From Asterias rubens (taxonomy: Eukaryota; Echinodermata; Asteroidea; Forcipulatida; Asteriidae): a DNA stretch of 64,000 nucleotides. Below the pieces are notes generated by a model that searched no databases, had not been told where the DNA came from, and worked only from the letters and a program-made list of their open reading frames with translations. The stretch lies in contig NC_047070.1 in the NCBI RefSeq assembly GCF_902459465.1, positions 5,010,554-5,074,553 on the forward strand. Direction: 5' to 3'. Positions 47,051-60,300 of this stretch are shown here, piece by piece. The translations under genes and the position numbers were made by a program. Each line of letters opens with the position of its first letter. Position 1 is the stretch's first letter.

Positions 47051-47432
47051 AAAGGAACATGTTACCTTGGATCGGACGAGTTGGTCTATAAAAAGCATTT
47101 GTAACCGTTTGTTATTAAATGCATATGGGTAGAAAGATGTTTGAAAAGTAGAATATATTGATCCACAAAGATTTGCATCAAAATTGCATGGTTTTCCCTA
47201 CACTTTGCGAACTAACACGGTTGACCATATGGGAGTTTGATTCCCATAAATGGCCGATCGTGTTTAGTCGACAATGTAAAAGAAAAACTGTGCAATTTTA
47301 AACAAATCTGTGTTGATCATTGTACTTTACTTTTACAACATCTTTCAACTCATAAGCATTTTATAACAAACAGTTACAAATGCTTTTCCAAGACCAACTC
47401 GACCAATCCAAGGCAACGTATTCTTTTAAGTA
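47051..47432. repeat. Family C fold-back element
   Basis: Full-length copy between MRPS26 and MGMT with both arms (TTGGATCGGACGAGTTGG and CCAACTCGACCAATCCAA types). Confidence 0.82.
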
Positions 47433-47584
47433 GTCGCCAGAGAGCAGAGTGTTACGCTTTCACCAAGACAGACATGTAACATCTTGTCCACAAGTCTATA
47501 CATACAAACCTATCTTTGTAGTAAAAAAATCCTTGGTGTTTATGTAGAAAATAATCTCCCTTTGATATCTTGCAAAGACATCTG

Positions 47585-47895
47585 TGAGAAAAGTTCTGCT
47601 TCAGCAAAATGAAGCAGAGTACCAGTCATAAATGGTACATGTATGGCATGCTATTGTGGTTGGTAATCTTATTCAAGTAACTGGTAAAGCATGTTGTTAT
47701 TATGCTTATAGCTACTTGTGCTTAAGCAGCTCAATGAAATTGGGCCCTGGTTTACAGTTAGGCCTAAGAATAAACAAGACCAGGGGCCCATTTTCATAGA
47801 GCTGCAAAATTTAATAAAACACAAAACAATTGTGCTTTGTGGGCACTTTTCCCCGCTTACACATGTAAGCATCTCTGTAGAATTGGGCCCAGTGC
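47585..47895. repeat. Family E sequences, two tandem ends
   Basis: Contains AAGCAGCTCAATGAAATTGG at about 47726 and CATTTTCATAGAGCTGC at about 47788, i.e. ends of two neighbouring copies. Confidence 0.6.
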
Positions 47896-48210
47896 TATTA
47901 TTGTTAGTATATTTATTTATTTGACATTAAAACACAGAAAATACAAACATAAACAAAACAAAGGCCAGGGACATATGCCCAGAACTAAACAAGTTTACCT
48001 AACAAATGTAGCCTGGAGGCAAATATCTCTTGCCACGTATCAACAAGAAGATATAAAAATCTACATTTACTTCCATAAATATAGATTTTTTTAACTGAAA
48101 ACTTCAATTGAATACGCGAGTTGCAAAAATAAGTACTGAACGCTAAACTTCATAGGGCTTGTTATTGCCAAAGAAGTTTACACTTTACAGCAAGGGGAGA
48201 TTTTGATCTC

Positions 48211-51069
48211 CTATTTGAAAGTCACCCCTTCATGATCAAGAAGCCATTTCTTCAAAGCGTTCCCGTTGCCTGACATGTAGTTGCCAAGACCACCCCCACT
48301 AGCCGTCACTCGGTGGCAAGGCATGAGAATCGCAATCTGGTTGGCCCTCATAGCGCCACCTACAGCTCGACAGGCTTTGTTGTTTCCAGCCATGGCTGCA
48401 AGCTGGGCATAGGAGACGGTTTGGCCACAAGGAACTTGACTTGTTAACGTCTCCCACACTCTGTAGGTAAAGGTTTCTACAGTGAAAAACAAAAATGCAA
48501 ATATTTGTACAGAATATGAAGAGCACAGAGGCCATTTAACCTGTAGCTGCAATAGTAGGCAGGAATCACACTCAAGTTTATGATACAATCTAGGAAACTA
48601 CAGCAGAGGAATCAAGGGGGATACAAGTTTTTAGTTCACTGATCAACTTGAATTGATTTTGGGTGGTGCAAAGAAAACTTGCATTGAGTGGTACTTGAAC
48701 CTGCGACCTTTGGATTAAAGTTCCAACGCTCTACCAACTCCTTATAGCCCTTATGTTGGCCGTCTCTCTTTCCTGTCAGTATCTTTGTAATACCATATCT
48801 CAAGCCAATGGACGTGTAACTGTCTTATATAGCCAGGGATCACAGCATGCCAAATAATTTATTACGAAGAGGATTATTGTCATCAAACCAGTAGGTCATA
48901 TATCAATAGACCCCTTACACAACGCGCAGCGCACATACACACGCATCTCCTGTCCGCCATTTTGTGTGTCAAAACATGCTAAAAAGGAATTGACTCCACA
49001 AAAAGGGCATAAATGGAAGACGCACATTTTTCGGAGGTGCGTAAACATGTGAACCATCCTTTTGTGTGTTTTGACACCCAAAATGGCTGACAGCTAGGAG
49101 ACGCACGTGCAAGTGCGCTGGGCGTAATGTGCAATGGGAGACTTTTTGAAAACTCTGCCACTAGAGGGCAGTCTCTCAGCCTCTTGAAAATTAGTCAGAC
49201 ACATTGTCAGACAACTAAACTTCAGATTTCTTCTCAATTGTTGGTTGGTCAGCAATTTTGGAATGTTTGCTTATTACCCTAGAAAAAACACCCAAAAAAC
49301 TTATGCACACCGCTTGTTATCCTTGAGGGAACGCGTGTCCAGTACGTCCTGTTCCAGAACAGTTTGGTTTATGCTGGCATTGTGTTTTGAAAAACAAAAT
49401 ACAGTTGGGCTAAATCTAAATACAAAAACAAAAACACGCAAAACACAAGGTATTTGCTGTCAGTGACCGTCACTCCCATGCTTCGCCCTATTCCTAAATT
49501 GACTGACATTCCTGGTGAAGAGCGCCCTCTCTTGGTAATTGGCAGAAAGTCGAAAGTTTCCAATGGACCCTTCCCATGAAATATGCTAATCACATTCACG
49601 ATGCGTACAGACCCTGTTGGTTGGCAAACGCCATAGAGTTGTGCACTAAGCAGACGCGCAATCGCGTCTGCGTCACGCACCCATTAGCCGTGTACAAAAC
49701 AGCGCGATGTTCCCTCATTTTGCCACCCGAAACGTTAGTGCGCACGCGCTATGTGCAATTTACATATTTCATGGGAAGGGTCTATTGGTCTATACCCTTG
49801 AACCAACCTGGTTTTGCATCTGGCCTGTGAAACAGAGGCAGAGGTCTTTGATAGGCTGCTTCAGCATTTTTGAAGTACATCGCTAGCCAATCGGTGCACT
49901 CTCTCAGGGCAGCTGGCCAATGGTCAGGCGCCTCTGTAATTGATGTAGTAACCCTGAAACAAAACAATTAAAGTTAAAAGGAACATTACAGGATTGGCAA
50001 GAAAACAAAATCGTGAAGATCACAGATTTACATAAAACTTGACCGTCTAATGATGATAAAAACATCCCTTGAAAATTTCTGACTGAAATGTCATAGCCTT
50101 TTTGATGAGAAATAAATTAAACTAATTTTCTGTTTGGAGTTTCGCTCAGTGAGCATTTTATTCATTTTTGTTTTAATCGTTGTCTCACAAATCTATTGAT
50201 CGATCTCAAACTTCTACAGGTTTGTCATTTTATGTATGGTGGATTACATGTACATAAAGTGCTTACACTGCCAGCAGCTGTTTTATTAGTGTAAGGGGTC
50301 ATAAACCGATAGCCGATAAGGATACGACATAAACCGATAGCCTGGTGGATAACAGTTTCGCTGCTAGTGTCAAACCAAGAGTATGAAATTGAATGTTACT
50401 TATCAAAAATTGATTTCCCATGGGTTCCTACATATAGAAAGAACTTGGTATTAATTCAGCAGGATTTCTAGTAACTGATGAACTGATTGATCGATGGCCA
50501 GCTGTGGCCAACAGAGAAAATTGTTACAATACTTGACGGCTCTTTTCAGAGTTTGTTTGGAAAGTGGAGCATGCATGTACTTTGAATAACTAGGTACATT
50601 TATGCATGAAAAAGAGCAACCATGTCAACCCCCTGCATGTGGCTGTTGAATCACTGGTGCTGGTAGCGGTGATCATTTGTTCATTTGATGCTGGGACATA
50701 TTCTAACTCATTCCCTGATCCTTTCTCTATGCTGCAACTTACAAGCGAGCACTGGAGTAGATTTCACAAAAAGTTAAGACTAGTCTTACTCGAGTTAGTA
50801 AGAGTTACTCGTCCTAACTTAGGGCTAGCTACACGTTTTTGATATCTCTTAGGACTAGTCCTAAGTTGGGACTTGTCCTAACTCTTTGCGAAATCGACCC
50901 CTGGTCCAGTATTGTTGGGCAACCCGGCTTACCTGTCATCGTGACCCGTGGGTAGTTCCGTAGCAGCTGTTAACTTGATGGAATGAACTCCAACATTGCA
51001 AGCCGTCACACAAATTAGACCGATTGGTGTTTGGAGGACTGCCTTACTGCACTTGCAAATATTGGTCAT
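48211..51069 (-). CDS. MGMT: O6-methylguanine-DNA methyltransferase
   Basis: Suicidal DNA repair protein that transfers alkyl groups from O6-alkylguanine to its own cysteine. Three coding exons: 51069-50933, 49953-49808, 48476-48211; 549 nt, 182 aa (human 207). Seen: active-site PCHRV with Cys148; the preceding [16 protein letters not shown] containing the Asn hinge and arginine finger; SYAQLA with the DNA-backbone Tyr; C-terminal [19 protein letters not shown]. With the start at 51069, Cys5, Cys24 and His29 fall exactly where human MGMT has zinc ligands, and His88 matches human His85, which supports this start. A TTTCAG acceptor just upstream of the ATG implies a 5' UTR exon. The human C-terminal tail beyond the catalytic domain is absent. 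Confidence 0.95.
49560..49795. repeat. Inverted-terminal element
   Basis: AATGGACCCTTCCCATGAAA and TTTCATGGGAAGGGTCTATT are inverted with one mismatch. Ends 13 bp from MGMT exon 2 (49808). Confidence 0.85.
49977..50290 (+). repeat. Family B element, 3'-truncated
   Basis: Begins AAAAGGAACATTACAGGATT and shares the whole internal sequence; the right terminus is missing. In MGMT intron 1. Confidence 0.8.
50757..50905. repeat. Family F fold-back element
   Basis: AGATTTCACAAAAAGTTAAG is mirrored by CTAACTCTTTGCGAAATCGA. Similar sequences lie at about 21000-21155 and 53850-53960. In MGMT intron 1, 28 bp from the exon 1 donor. Confidence 0.7.
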
Positions 51070-51362
51070 TTTCTTGGAGACTGAAATAAATGTGGGTACC
51101 TTTAAATTCAAATTTGTAGGCAGTTTATCAAATGAAATAAAATAAAATAAATTGGGGGAGTCTTAGATTTTATATGCAACTGTCAGGAAGTATCCAATTA
51201 AAAAAACAATTTTGTAACCATCACATTCGTTTTTTGTTGTGATTTATCAAAATCCTCCATCCTCCCAACCGTTGGCAACTTGGCAATATTATCAATAGAA
51301 AAGTGTAAACAAAATGTATACCTATCATAGTCATACATACCTATTAATATACATACAGTTCT

Positions 51363-51493
51363 AGCCCACCTTGTTGAGCTGTTATTGTTAATGGCTCCGC
51401 TTTTAACATCGGTCTCAGACTCATCACTGTCACAGTGATGAGACCGATGTTAAAAGCGGAGCCATTAACACTCAGCTCAACAAGGTGGGCTAG
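51363..51493. repeat. Near-perfect hairpin upstream of MGMT
   Basis: Left arm begins CTAGCCCACCTTGTTGAGCT; right arm ends AGCTCAACAAGGTGGGCTAG. The tip CATCACTGTCACAGTGATG is itself a perfect palindrome with a 1-base centre. TATCATACATACCTAT-like sequence flanks both sides. About 290 bp upstream of the MGMT ATG. Confidence 0.92.
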
Positions 51494-52285
51494 ATACATA
51501 TCATACATACCTATATTAGTATTATACATACATATCATACCCACTACACTGTGTTACAGTCACAGTACAGAACTATCTGCTGTCACTTGCAGTCCTAGTA
51601 CACGACAGCAGCACAACCATAAAACAGATTATAAACCAACAGTCTGCTGATGTAAACTGTCAATTCCTTGACACTTGAGGGCGCTAAAACTAAACAAAGA
51701 CCAACATTGAAAATCCAAGAATTAGGCATTGATAATAACACTTCAAATTTTTGCTTTCGCTTTTATTCACACTAAAATTTCCCATATATAATTGGTTCTT
51801 AATCACTTTTTAATTAAATTTTCTCTTTTTCCCACCTTTTTTTTCTTTCGCCTTTTTAGTGCAGCCTTAAAAAAAGCTCCCTTCTAAGTTCTTGCCTAGA
51901 TTAATTGCTCTACACTTTACAGGCGCTCCCTTACTATCTTCAAAAATATGGCAAAACAGTTCAGGCAAATATGACAAACGAACAATAATGATTTAAAAAG
52001 TACTGCTTGTAGTATACCTGAAAGAAGACTCGAAAAAGTCAACAATTTAATTTTCCGTTATTAACTATGATTTGTCGCACTGTGTTAACACTTTTAGGGC
52101 CTACAAGGTGTTACACAATCTCATAATTCATAAACTTCAAAAATCTGTCTGGAAATAAATAATGATAGGGCCTACACACTTTGAGAGTCTCATAAAAAAG
52201 CAAAACATTAATTATTGTTAATGTTATTCTGTAAAATTTTAATGAATATTGCTGTATCAAGATTATTGATAATATTTACCCAAAT

Positions 52286-52840
52286 TAAAGACAGTGGACA
52301 CTGTTGGTAATCGTCAAAGACAGTCTTCTCACTTGGTGTATCTCAACATATGCATACAAAAAAAACAGGTGAAAATTTGAACTCAATTGGTCGTCAAAGT
52401 TACAAGATAATAATGGAAGAAAAAACACCCTTGGCACACAAAGTTGTGTGCTTTCAGATGTTTGATTTTGGGACCTGAAAATCTAATTCTGAGGTCTCAA
52501 AATCAAATTCATGGAAAATCACTTCTTCCTCAAATACTACGTTACTTCAGAGGGAGCCGTTTCTCACAATGTTTTATACTACCAACAGCTCTCCATTGCT
52601 TGTTACAAAGTAATTGTTTTTATGCTTACAATTATTTTGAGTAATTACCAATATATAGTGTCCACCGCCTTTTAGCCGATTTACTTTGCAAAATTGAACT
52701 GTGCTACTTCAGAGGGAGCCGTTTCTCACAACGTTTTATACTATCAACCACTCTCAATTGCTCGTTACAAAGTAAGTTTTTACGCTTACAACTATTTTGA
52801 GTATTAAATTACCAATAGTGTCCACTGCCATTTAGTAAAA
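52286..52840 (+). repeat. Family A element plus adjacent partial second copy
   Basis: Full copy at 52286-52676 followed by a second 3' half at about 52700-52836 with the same block (GAGGGAGCCGTTTCTCACAA). Between TTC1 and MGMT. Confidence 0.8.
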
Positions 52841-52961
52841 TGAACAAAATAGTATTCAAATATTGAACAGCCTTGAATAATTCTTTAACGATTAATGTTT
52901 ACACAATTGTTTACATGATGTTGTTATTACAGGCTGCAGAAAACCGTAAGACTGCCAACTT

Positions 52962-53297
52962 AAAGGAACACGTTGCCTTGGATCAGACATGTTGGTCTGT
53001 AAAAAGCATTTGTAACCCTTTTTTATAAAATGCATATGGTTGGAAAGATGTTTTAAAAACTAAAGAACTAACACGGTCGGGCGTTTATTGGAGTAAAAAA
53101 TTTGACTCCCATAAATGGCCGATCGTGTTAGTCGACGAGGTAAAAGGAAAACCGTGCAATTTCAAGGCATGTTTGTGTGGATCATTGTATTCTACTTTTA
53201 CAATATCTTTCTACCCATATGCATTTTATAAAAAAAACGGTTACAAACGCTTTTCAAAGACAAACTCGACCGATCCAAGGCAGCGTGTTCCTTTAAG
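52962..53297. repeat. Family C fold-back element
   Basis: Near full-length copy, beginning TTAAAGGAACACGTTGCC and ending CGTGTTCCTTTAA, directly followed by a tRNA-like segment. Confidence 0.82.
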
Positions 53298-53412
53298 GGC
53301 TAGTATATCTCAGTTGGTAGAGTGTCACCACATTACCGGTAGTTGGGATGTTGGAGGTTTAAATCCTGCTGTAGTACTTTTGTCTTTGTTCAATCCCAAA
53401 TTAATGAGTTAA
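53298..53412 (+). repeat. tRNA-like SINE fragment
   Basis: CTCAGTTGGTAGAGTGTCAC resembles box A and GGAGGTTTAAATCCTGCTG box B. No good acceptor stem, so not called a tRNA gene. Directly after a family C element. Confidence 0.55.
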
Positions 53413-54099
53413 AAGCTTAGATATAAATTAAACAACGAATGTACCCCTGGTGAAGTATATACTTTTTAATTTTGTTGCAGTGATTAGTTGGGGCTTACAA
53501 CAAACATAAGAGACCATCATCGTGCAATAGCATCCGCACTAATGACGTCATTTTGGCTGTCAGACAAACATTCCACCATTTTAGCGATCACGCCAGCATC
53601 AATGTGCCACATGGCACTTGTTGTTAGTAGTGTCTAACGCGAGTAAACATAAAACGTGGACATGTTTGCACGCAGATGTTAGTGAAATTTGGAACGTTTG
53701 TCTAAGACTCGGGTACTAAGCTTCTATTTTTAGCACTGTGCGGAGTGCACTTCCCAAATGAAGACGCCATGCAAACAACCCAATGTCAAACTCCCTCAAT
53801 CTTGGTGGGTTGTGGTGGTCTTGAAACAGCAGCAGATTTTCATGAAATGCTAGGATTGATCCTAGGACTGGTTCAATGCGTACTAACGTCTATGGATACC
53901 GAACTTAACTCGTCCTAAGATTAACCTTTAATCAGGCAGAGTTCGGTGAAATCGATGGGTGGTATCTGACATTGTTCACAAAGAGTGTGTCCTCCGGTGT
54001 TCAGACCACAGATTGCTGATTGCAATATATGTCCTTCGGGTGGGACATAAAGTTGTTTGGCGCATGTGTTTTGTAACGCACAAAAAAGAAACCAGAGCA

Positions 54100-54325
54100 T
54101 TTTAGTATCGAAAAGAGGAGGGGTTGGCCAGTGTTCCTGGTTTAATTAGCAGCATATTGCACCACAGCACCTTGTAAACCATTATATGGTGCTAAGGATT
54201 AGGTCTCATAATTCAAACGTAGCCCCACATACCTTGCAGGAAATACTGTATATGACAGCGCCAGGAGTGTCACTGAGTGAGGCATATGCGCCTGATATAA
54301 GAAACCACTATTATAAATATATATA
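54100..54325 (+). repeat. Dispersed repeat P, copy 2
   Basis: Second copy of the 33975-34225 repeat, lying just past the TTC1 stop codon, so in or next to its 3' UTR. Confidence 0.78.
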
Positions 54326-54357
54326 CGTCGTCAACGAAGGGCGCTGCAAAAAAGGCA

Positions 54358-57300
54358 CTACTTTCCGTTAGTCTTGCCGGGGTTCTGAGAAAAGTTCACA
54401 GAATATGAGCCAGTGTTCGGGTCTTGGTTGAGTTGAAAGTTATTCGTGGACAATCCAAATGGACGCAGGCAGAGGTTTCCCAGGTCCTTCAGCTTGGACA
54501 TCATTTCTTCTTTTAGTTTCTCATTACGCTCCTTGATCTGATCTGGAAGACGCTGTTGAAGAAATGTTAAGAAAATGAACGTCTCATAATTTCTGGCCTG
54601 ATACTACACAAAGGCGACGGAGCTGATTGCCTCCATTCCCCCTGGTCATTGTCTTGGTGCCCTTGAAATTGAAATGTTCCAGTAGAAATTTGTGCCCTTT
54701 ACCAAGAAGAAAATGCCTTGGTGCCCTTGAAATGCTCCAGTAGAAATTTCCAAAAATGTTTTTTTCTTTCATTACTATCTCGCAAATTCGACGACCAATT
54801 GAGCTCAAATTTTCACAGGTTTGTTATTTTATTATATCTTGAGATACACAAACTGTGAAGACTAGTCTTTGACAATTACCAATAGTGTCCAGTGTCTTTA
54901 AGAAGCTCTATGAGACTGAGCCCTGGTTGTGAAGCCAAGGATTCTCAGAAAAGGGAAAAGTTGTTAAAATAAATTAACAACCCAAGTACCTCATGGAGAG
55001 AAGACAAGGAAGGAAGTTTCAGTTTCATTTATGGGTGGGAAAACCCCAAAAGATAATATATTGAAGTCTTATGTAGCGCACGTATCTACCAAACAAGGTA
55101 CTCAAGGCGTCGAGTATATACAAACCTTCAGAAAGATAGGTTATTGCAGTGATGAAATAGGCGTGATATAGAACAGTAAGCCATTCAACAGCTTTATTCC
55201 ACGTACTGCATTTTTTTTTACTCCTTGCCTGGTGCATGTTTCCCTCCATCCTACAATCCAGACTGTCTTGAGATGAATGTTAATTCCTACCTTCAGCTCC
55301 CCTTTCACATTTAATAGTTTTTCTTCTAGAAGCCCATAGCCCATACCAAGAGTGGCTTTAGCCTTGTTAAGGGCGAATGTGTGTAAAAAAAAAAAAACCT
55401 GAAAGTAGGTGCAAGGTACACGCAAAATTTCAGCTATAAAATCAAAGCGAAAGTTTTAAAGCTTTGGTTCTTACCATGCAAGCAGCTCTTGCCTCGTAGC
55501 AACCAGGGTCTAATTCAAAGGCTCTCTCGTAGTCCTTTAGTGCATCCTCCAGCTTGTCTGTTACTTCATAGGTCTGTGCCCGCCTCAAGACAACCTTCAA
55601 GTACACTGGGTTTAACTCCAATGCTGCAAAGAAAGTCAACAAAGGAAGTAGGAAGAATATCATGTCTGGTCCCTACCTGATTTCCTCAACAACAACAACA
55701 ACAACAACAACACCACTTCTTCATCAACATTTTCATTCGTCTTGTTACAAGTCTTGGGCATATTTGCACACTTTTGGGACCATTTTGCTTTCACGCATGA
55801 CGGAAACAGACTCGCTCAATTTAACAGGTTCCAATTTTTGTATTTGTTTATAATTTGCAAGTCGCCAGACACACAAGGCCTGGGCTACAATAAAATGTTT
55901 TTCAAGGGGCCGTTGCCGACTACTCCCTTAATACAGTCAATACCGAAATAGGCTTGGGTAACATCCATCAGAAGCCTGGCTGTTAGAGCAGAAAGCACTA
56001 CCTCCCCAACTTTAGAAGCAATCAAGGTTAAGTGTCTTGCTTAAGGACGCAAGTACATGCAATACAATAAATAACAACACAGAACATTTATATAGCGCGA
56101 TACTTAAAAACAGAGTGCTGTGTCACAAGTATCACGACCAGGACTTGAACCCACACTCTGCTGATCAAACACCAGAGGATGAAACCGGTGCTCTCAACCG
56201 CTAGGCCATGACATGCCACAAAAATGTTAAAATATATGTGCGAAACTTGCAGAGTCTATTGGCGCTAATTGCGCTGTTGGATGTTAAACGAGATTTGCTT
56301 AATACACTCACCTTTATTACAGTCCTTAATGGCACTCTCAAAACGTTCCTTGATTGAAGAAAACACAAAGTGGATAATTGTCAGACATAATTACCCAGTG
56401 AGTGACTTTGGAACCCTATGTGGCAGCAGACTAACAAGGGGCCAATTTCACAAAGAGTTCAAAAAAAGACTAGTCTTAACTCTTTGTTAATCCATCCCTG
56501 GTAAATTGCCATTGTGTACATAATTATGAGCATGCGCACATTACCAAGAACAATAGACTTACTTTGTAATTCTGCTAACATCTAGCGTCATAACAGACTT
56601 AACTTTTGATTTGTAAAGCAGTCTTATTAAAATAGGTTGTCAAACAAATTAAAACTACATTTACCGGTAATGCTTCTATTGTTATTTATTTATTTATTAT
56701 TTTTACTATTATTATTTTGTTTGCGGAGGGATTATTTTTTTTATTATTTCCTCGCTTAAGCCTCGAAGTGACATCTCATCCGCAGTAAGATAGAACAAGT
56801 TTGGAGGAGAAAAAAAAGGAAAAAAAAGAATCAGCAAATAACATCTCTGGTATATAGAAATGAGTTTATTGATAATTTGTACCCCCTAAAAAAAGATTTG
56901 TGGAACAAATATGTCACTACTTGCTATCGCTATGTAGCCTTTATTCAAGGCGCTCCTGGGCAGCTTATAATGAAGTTTTCAGTTTTCTCAACAAAAGCTT
57001 GCTCCTCACAGCAGTTCTCTGAGTGGTTTCCACTCTGAATACACATCATCAATGTCGCTCAGAAATCAACCTAAGTTCAAACCATACAGGTGTCGCACTA
57101 CCAGATTCAGGACAAGTCCTCTGCCTTACATGACTGGGTTACTAAATAGAAAATAGTGCAATATTGTCCCCTCAGACCACCATTGGATCTTATGTCTCGT
57201 ATTGTATCAACCAATCAATTTTCTGGAGGTTCACCCAAATATAATTAATAATTTTGTCATTGTCTTCTTTTAAGGACTGTGAGTCTAAGTGTGCTTGCTT

Positions 57301-60300
57301 GTACAATTTTGTCTCAGACTGCCCGAGTTTTAATATTGTACTTTTCTTTTTTGTAAATTGCATGTAATTCAGCCTTTGGCTGCAATGTGTTTTTTAACAA
57401 TAAACCAATTAAATAAATAAAAACTTAATCTTACCTGTCGGATTTTGCAGGCTGCTCTGTTGGCATACATTATGGAACGATCTTTTTTAAAACACAGCGG
57501 ACAAAGTTTGAGTGCTTGACTGTAGTTGTATACAGCATCTGCAAATTCTAAAAATGAAACAGTTAAATGATTACATTTTAGTAGATATAACTTTGGATCG
57601 GGGTTAAAGAATATTATCCGTTCTTTTTGCCTTTTATCCGTTCTTTTAGATGTGCATTAAAGGCAGTGGACACTATTGGTAATTACTCAAAATAATTATT
57701 AGCATAAAACCTTACTTTGTGACGATTAATGGGGAGAGGCTGATGGTATAAACGATTGTGAGAAACGGCTCCCTCCGAAGTGACATAGTTTTCGAGAAAG
57801 AAGTAATTTACCACGAATTTGATTTCGAGACCTCAGATTTAGAAATTGAGGTCTCAAAATCAACCATCTAAACACACACAACTTTGTGTGTCAAGGTTTT
57901 TTTTTCTTTCATTATTATCTCGCAACTCCGACGACCAATTGAGCTCAAATTTTCACAGGTTGGTTATTTATGTTATGCATATGTTGAGAAACACCAAGTG
58001 AGAAGACTAGTCTTCGACAATTACCGAGCACTGTATGTATACTCGGTACTTCCCCAAACGAAAACTTATACAGCGCCAAAGTCCGCCTAAAAGAACCACT
58101 CAGGGTTACCCCATTCCCCAGTCCGTAAAGGATGTAGGCATGCATATCATCCACTAGGAGCCTGGCTGGTAGAGCAGACTACACTACCTTCCCTACTGCT
58201 TACGAAGCTTATAATAGTGCATTGTTCAAGGGGCACAAGTTTAAAACCCAGAATCTGCCGGTGAACTGCACAGCTCTGTCATGACAAGCCACATGTAACC
58301 CTAAAATTTCCCGACGGGTCTCTGGGATCAAGGATTACCAGGCCTGTATGCTTCGTTTTTGAAAGGGCAAGGGCACGAAGTCATTTCCTCCTTTTTAAAG
58401 GCACCCTATGAGGAAATTGTAAAATTTTTGCGGGAGTATTTTAAGGGCACTAATGCAACGACCAGGGCCCAATTTCATAGAGCTGCTTAAGCACAACATT
58501 TTGCTTAAGCAAAAAAATCCTTGCTTAGTAAAATCAGATACCGGCCAAGACTCCACTCAATTGTTATGTTAAGTGAACAACAGCTAAATATCAGTCACAA
58601 GCAATGTATATGGCATGTGTAAAATAGGTGAGTTCTTTTCGTGCTTAAGCAAGATTTTTGCTTAAGCAGCTCTATGAAATTGGCCCCAGGGGACATGGAG
58701 GCAATCGTCTTCGTTGCCTCCTTGAAGTATCAGGCCTGGATTGCAAGGGCATACGTTTCATGACAGGGTAGCTAAACAACGCCACAGGACTGTTTTGATT
58801 GTCTGTTTCTCATATAGTTGGATGTCAATCAAACTTGAAGAGATAAAATACTGGGAAAAAAACAGGAGGCCTATATAAGTTATTAATGAATACCCCAGTG
58901 ATTTCAGGCAGTCTTATTGTTTGACAAGATGTCACATGAATGTTTCCATGGTTTTAATTCAGGGAGTAAAAGAGTGGTGACAAGTTCTTAAACGACCGTT
59001 TAAAACCGTCAAGCTGTGTCTTTATCAGCCGTTTAAACACCCCCATGTGACGCTCTCTCCACCAATAGAAATAGCGATACTGTCTGGGGTATTTATGAAT
59101 AAGGGAGTAAAAGAGTAGTGAAGCAGCCTTAATGAACCGTTTAAAACCGGCAGGGTTTTGGCCGTGCAATAAATAACCTAGCAAAGGCTTGTGATTACAT
59201 TCTTCGACAATGCACAAGTATCCAATATTTGTATGTTGTTCTTACTATTTTGCTTGTGTATATTTACCTCCAAGTTTGAATAACTCATTGCCTTGTGTCT
59301 TATGAGTTTGCGCCTCTGCCCTTTGAACCTGGATAAAACACCATTTGGAGAAATTACATTAGACTAAATCGTAAGAGTACATGTTCATAGCAAAAAGGAT
59401 TTATAAAGGGTTTGGGACAGGGAGAGGGTGGGAAGGGGGGGGGGGGGGTTGGCAGAAAGGTTTCCAGGAACATATTTTCCCTTGCTTTTCATGTATTTAT
59501 TTCATAACTGTAGGCAGAAAGCTCAGAGGGCTTGAGTTTGACATTTGACCGCTGGCCAGAGGCCAGTGTTTTTAAAGACACTGGACACTATTGGTAATTG
59601 TCAAAGACCAGTCTTCTCACTTGGTGTATCTCAACATATATGCATAAAATATCAAACCTTTGAAAATTTGAGCTCGATTGGACGTTTGAGTTGCGAGATA
59701 ACTATAAAAGAAAAAACACCCTTGTCACACGAAGTTGTGTGCTTTCAGATGCTTGATTTCGAAACCTCAAATTCTAAATCTGAGGTGTCGAAATCAAATT
59801 CATGTAAAACTACTTCACTTCAAAGGGAGCTGTTTCTCACAATGTTTTATTCTATCAACCTCTCCCCATTACTCGCTACCAAGTAAGGTTTTATGGCAAT
59901 AATTATTTCGAGTAATTACTAACGTGTCCACTGCCTTTAACCTCTGTAGGAATTTTTCTTCTCATACAGTGTACAAAGTTCCTGTCTTTTCCCCCAAAAA
60001 AATTCCAGCCCTGGCTGGGTTTATACTTTATGCAAATTGCATAAGCGAAGGCGACTTCCCTGCATCACAATTGGAACAGGGCGCTTGTTTGCGCCACATA
60101 ATTTACTTCGCTTTGTTTTTCGCGTGAAGTACACACACATGATGCACCAAGCTTCAGTAGGAAAAGTATTGATAATGGTTTTATATACAAGGAAATTCTT
60201 ACTTTATAGCACCAGGGAAAGTGGTGAGTGGATCAAGTACTTTACTCTTTGGCATACGAAGCGGTTTATATGTTGACTTTAGCTCAAGAGAAACTTCTGG

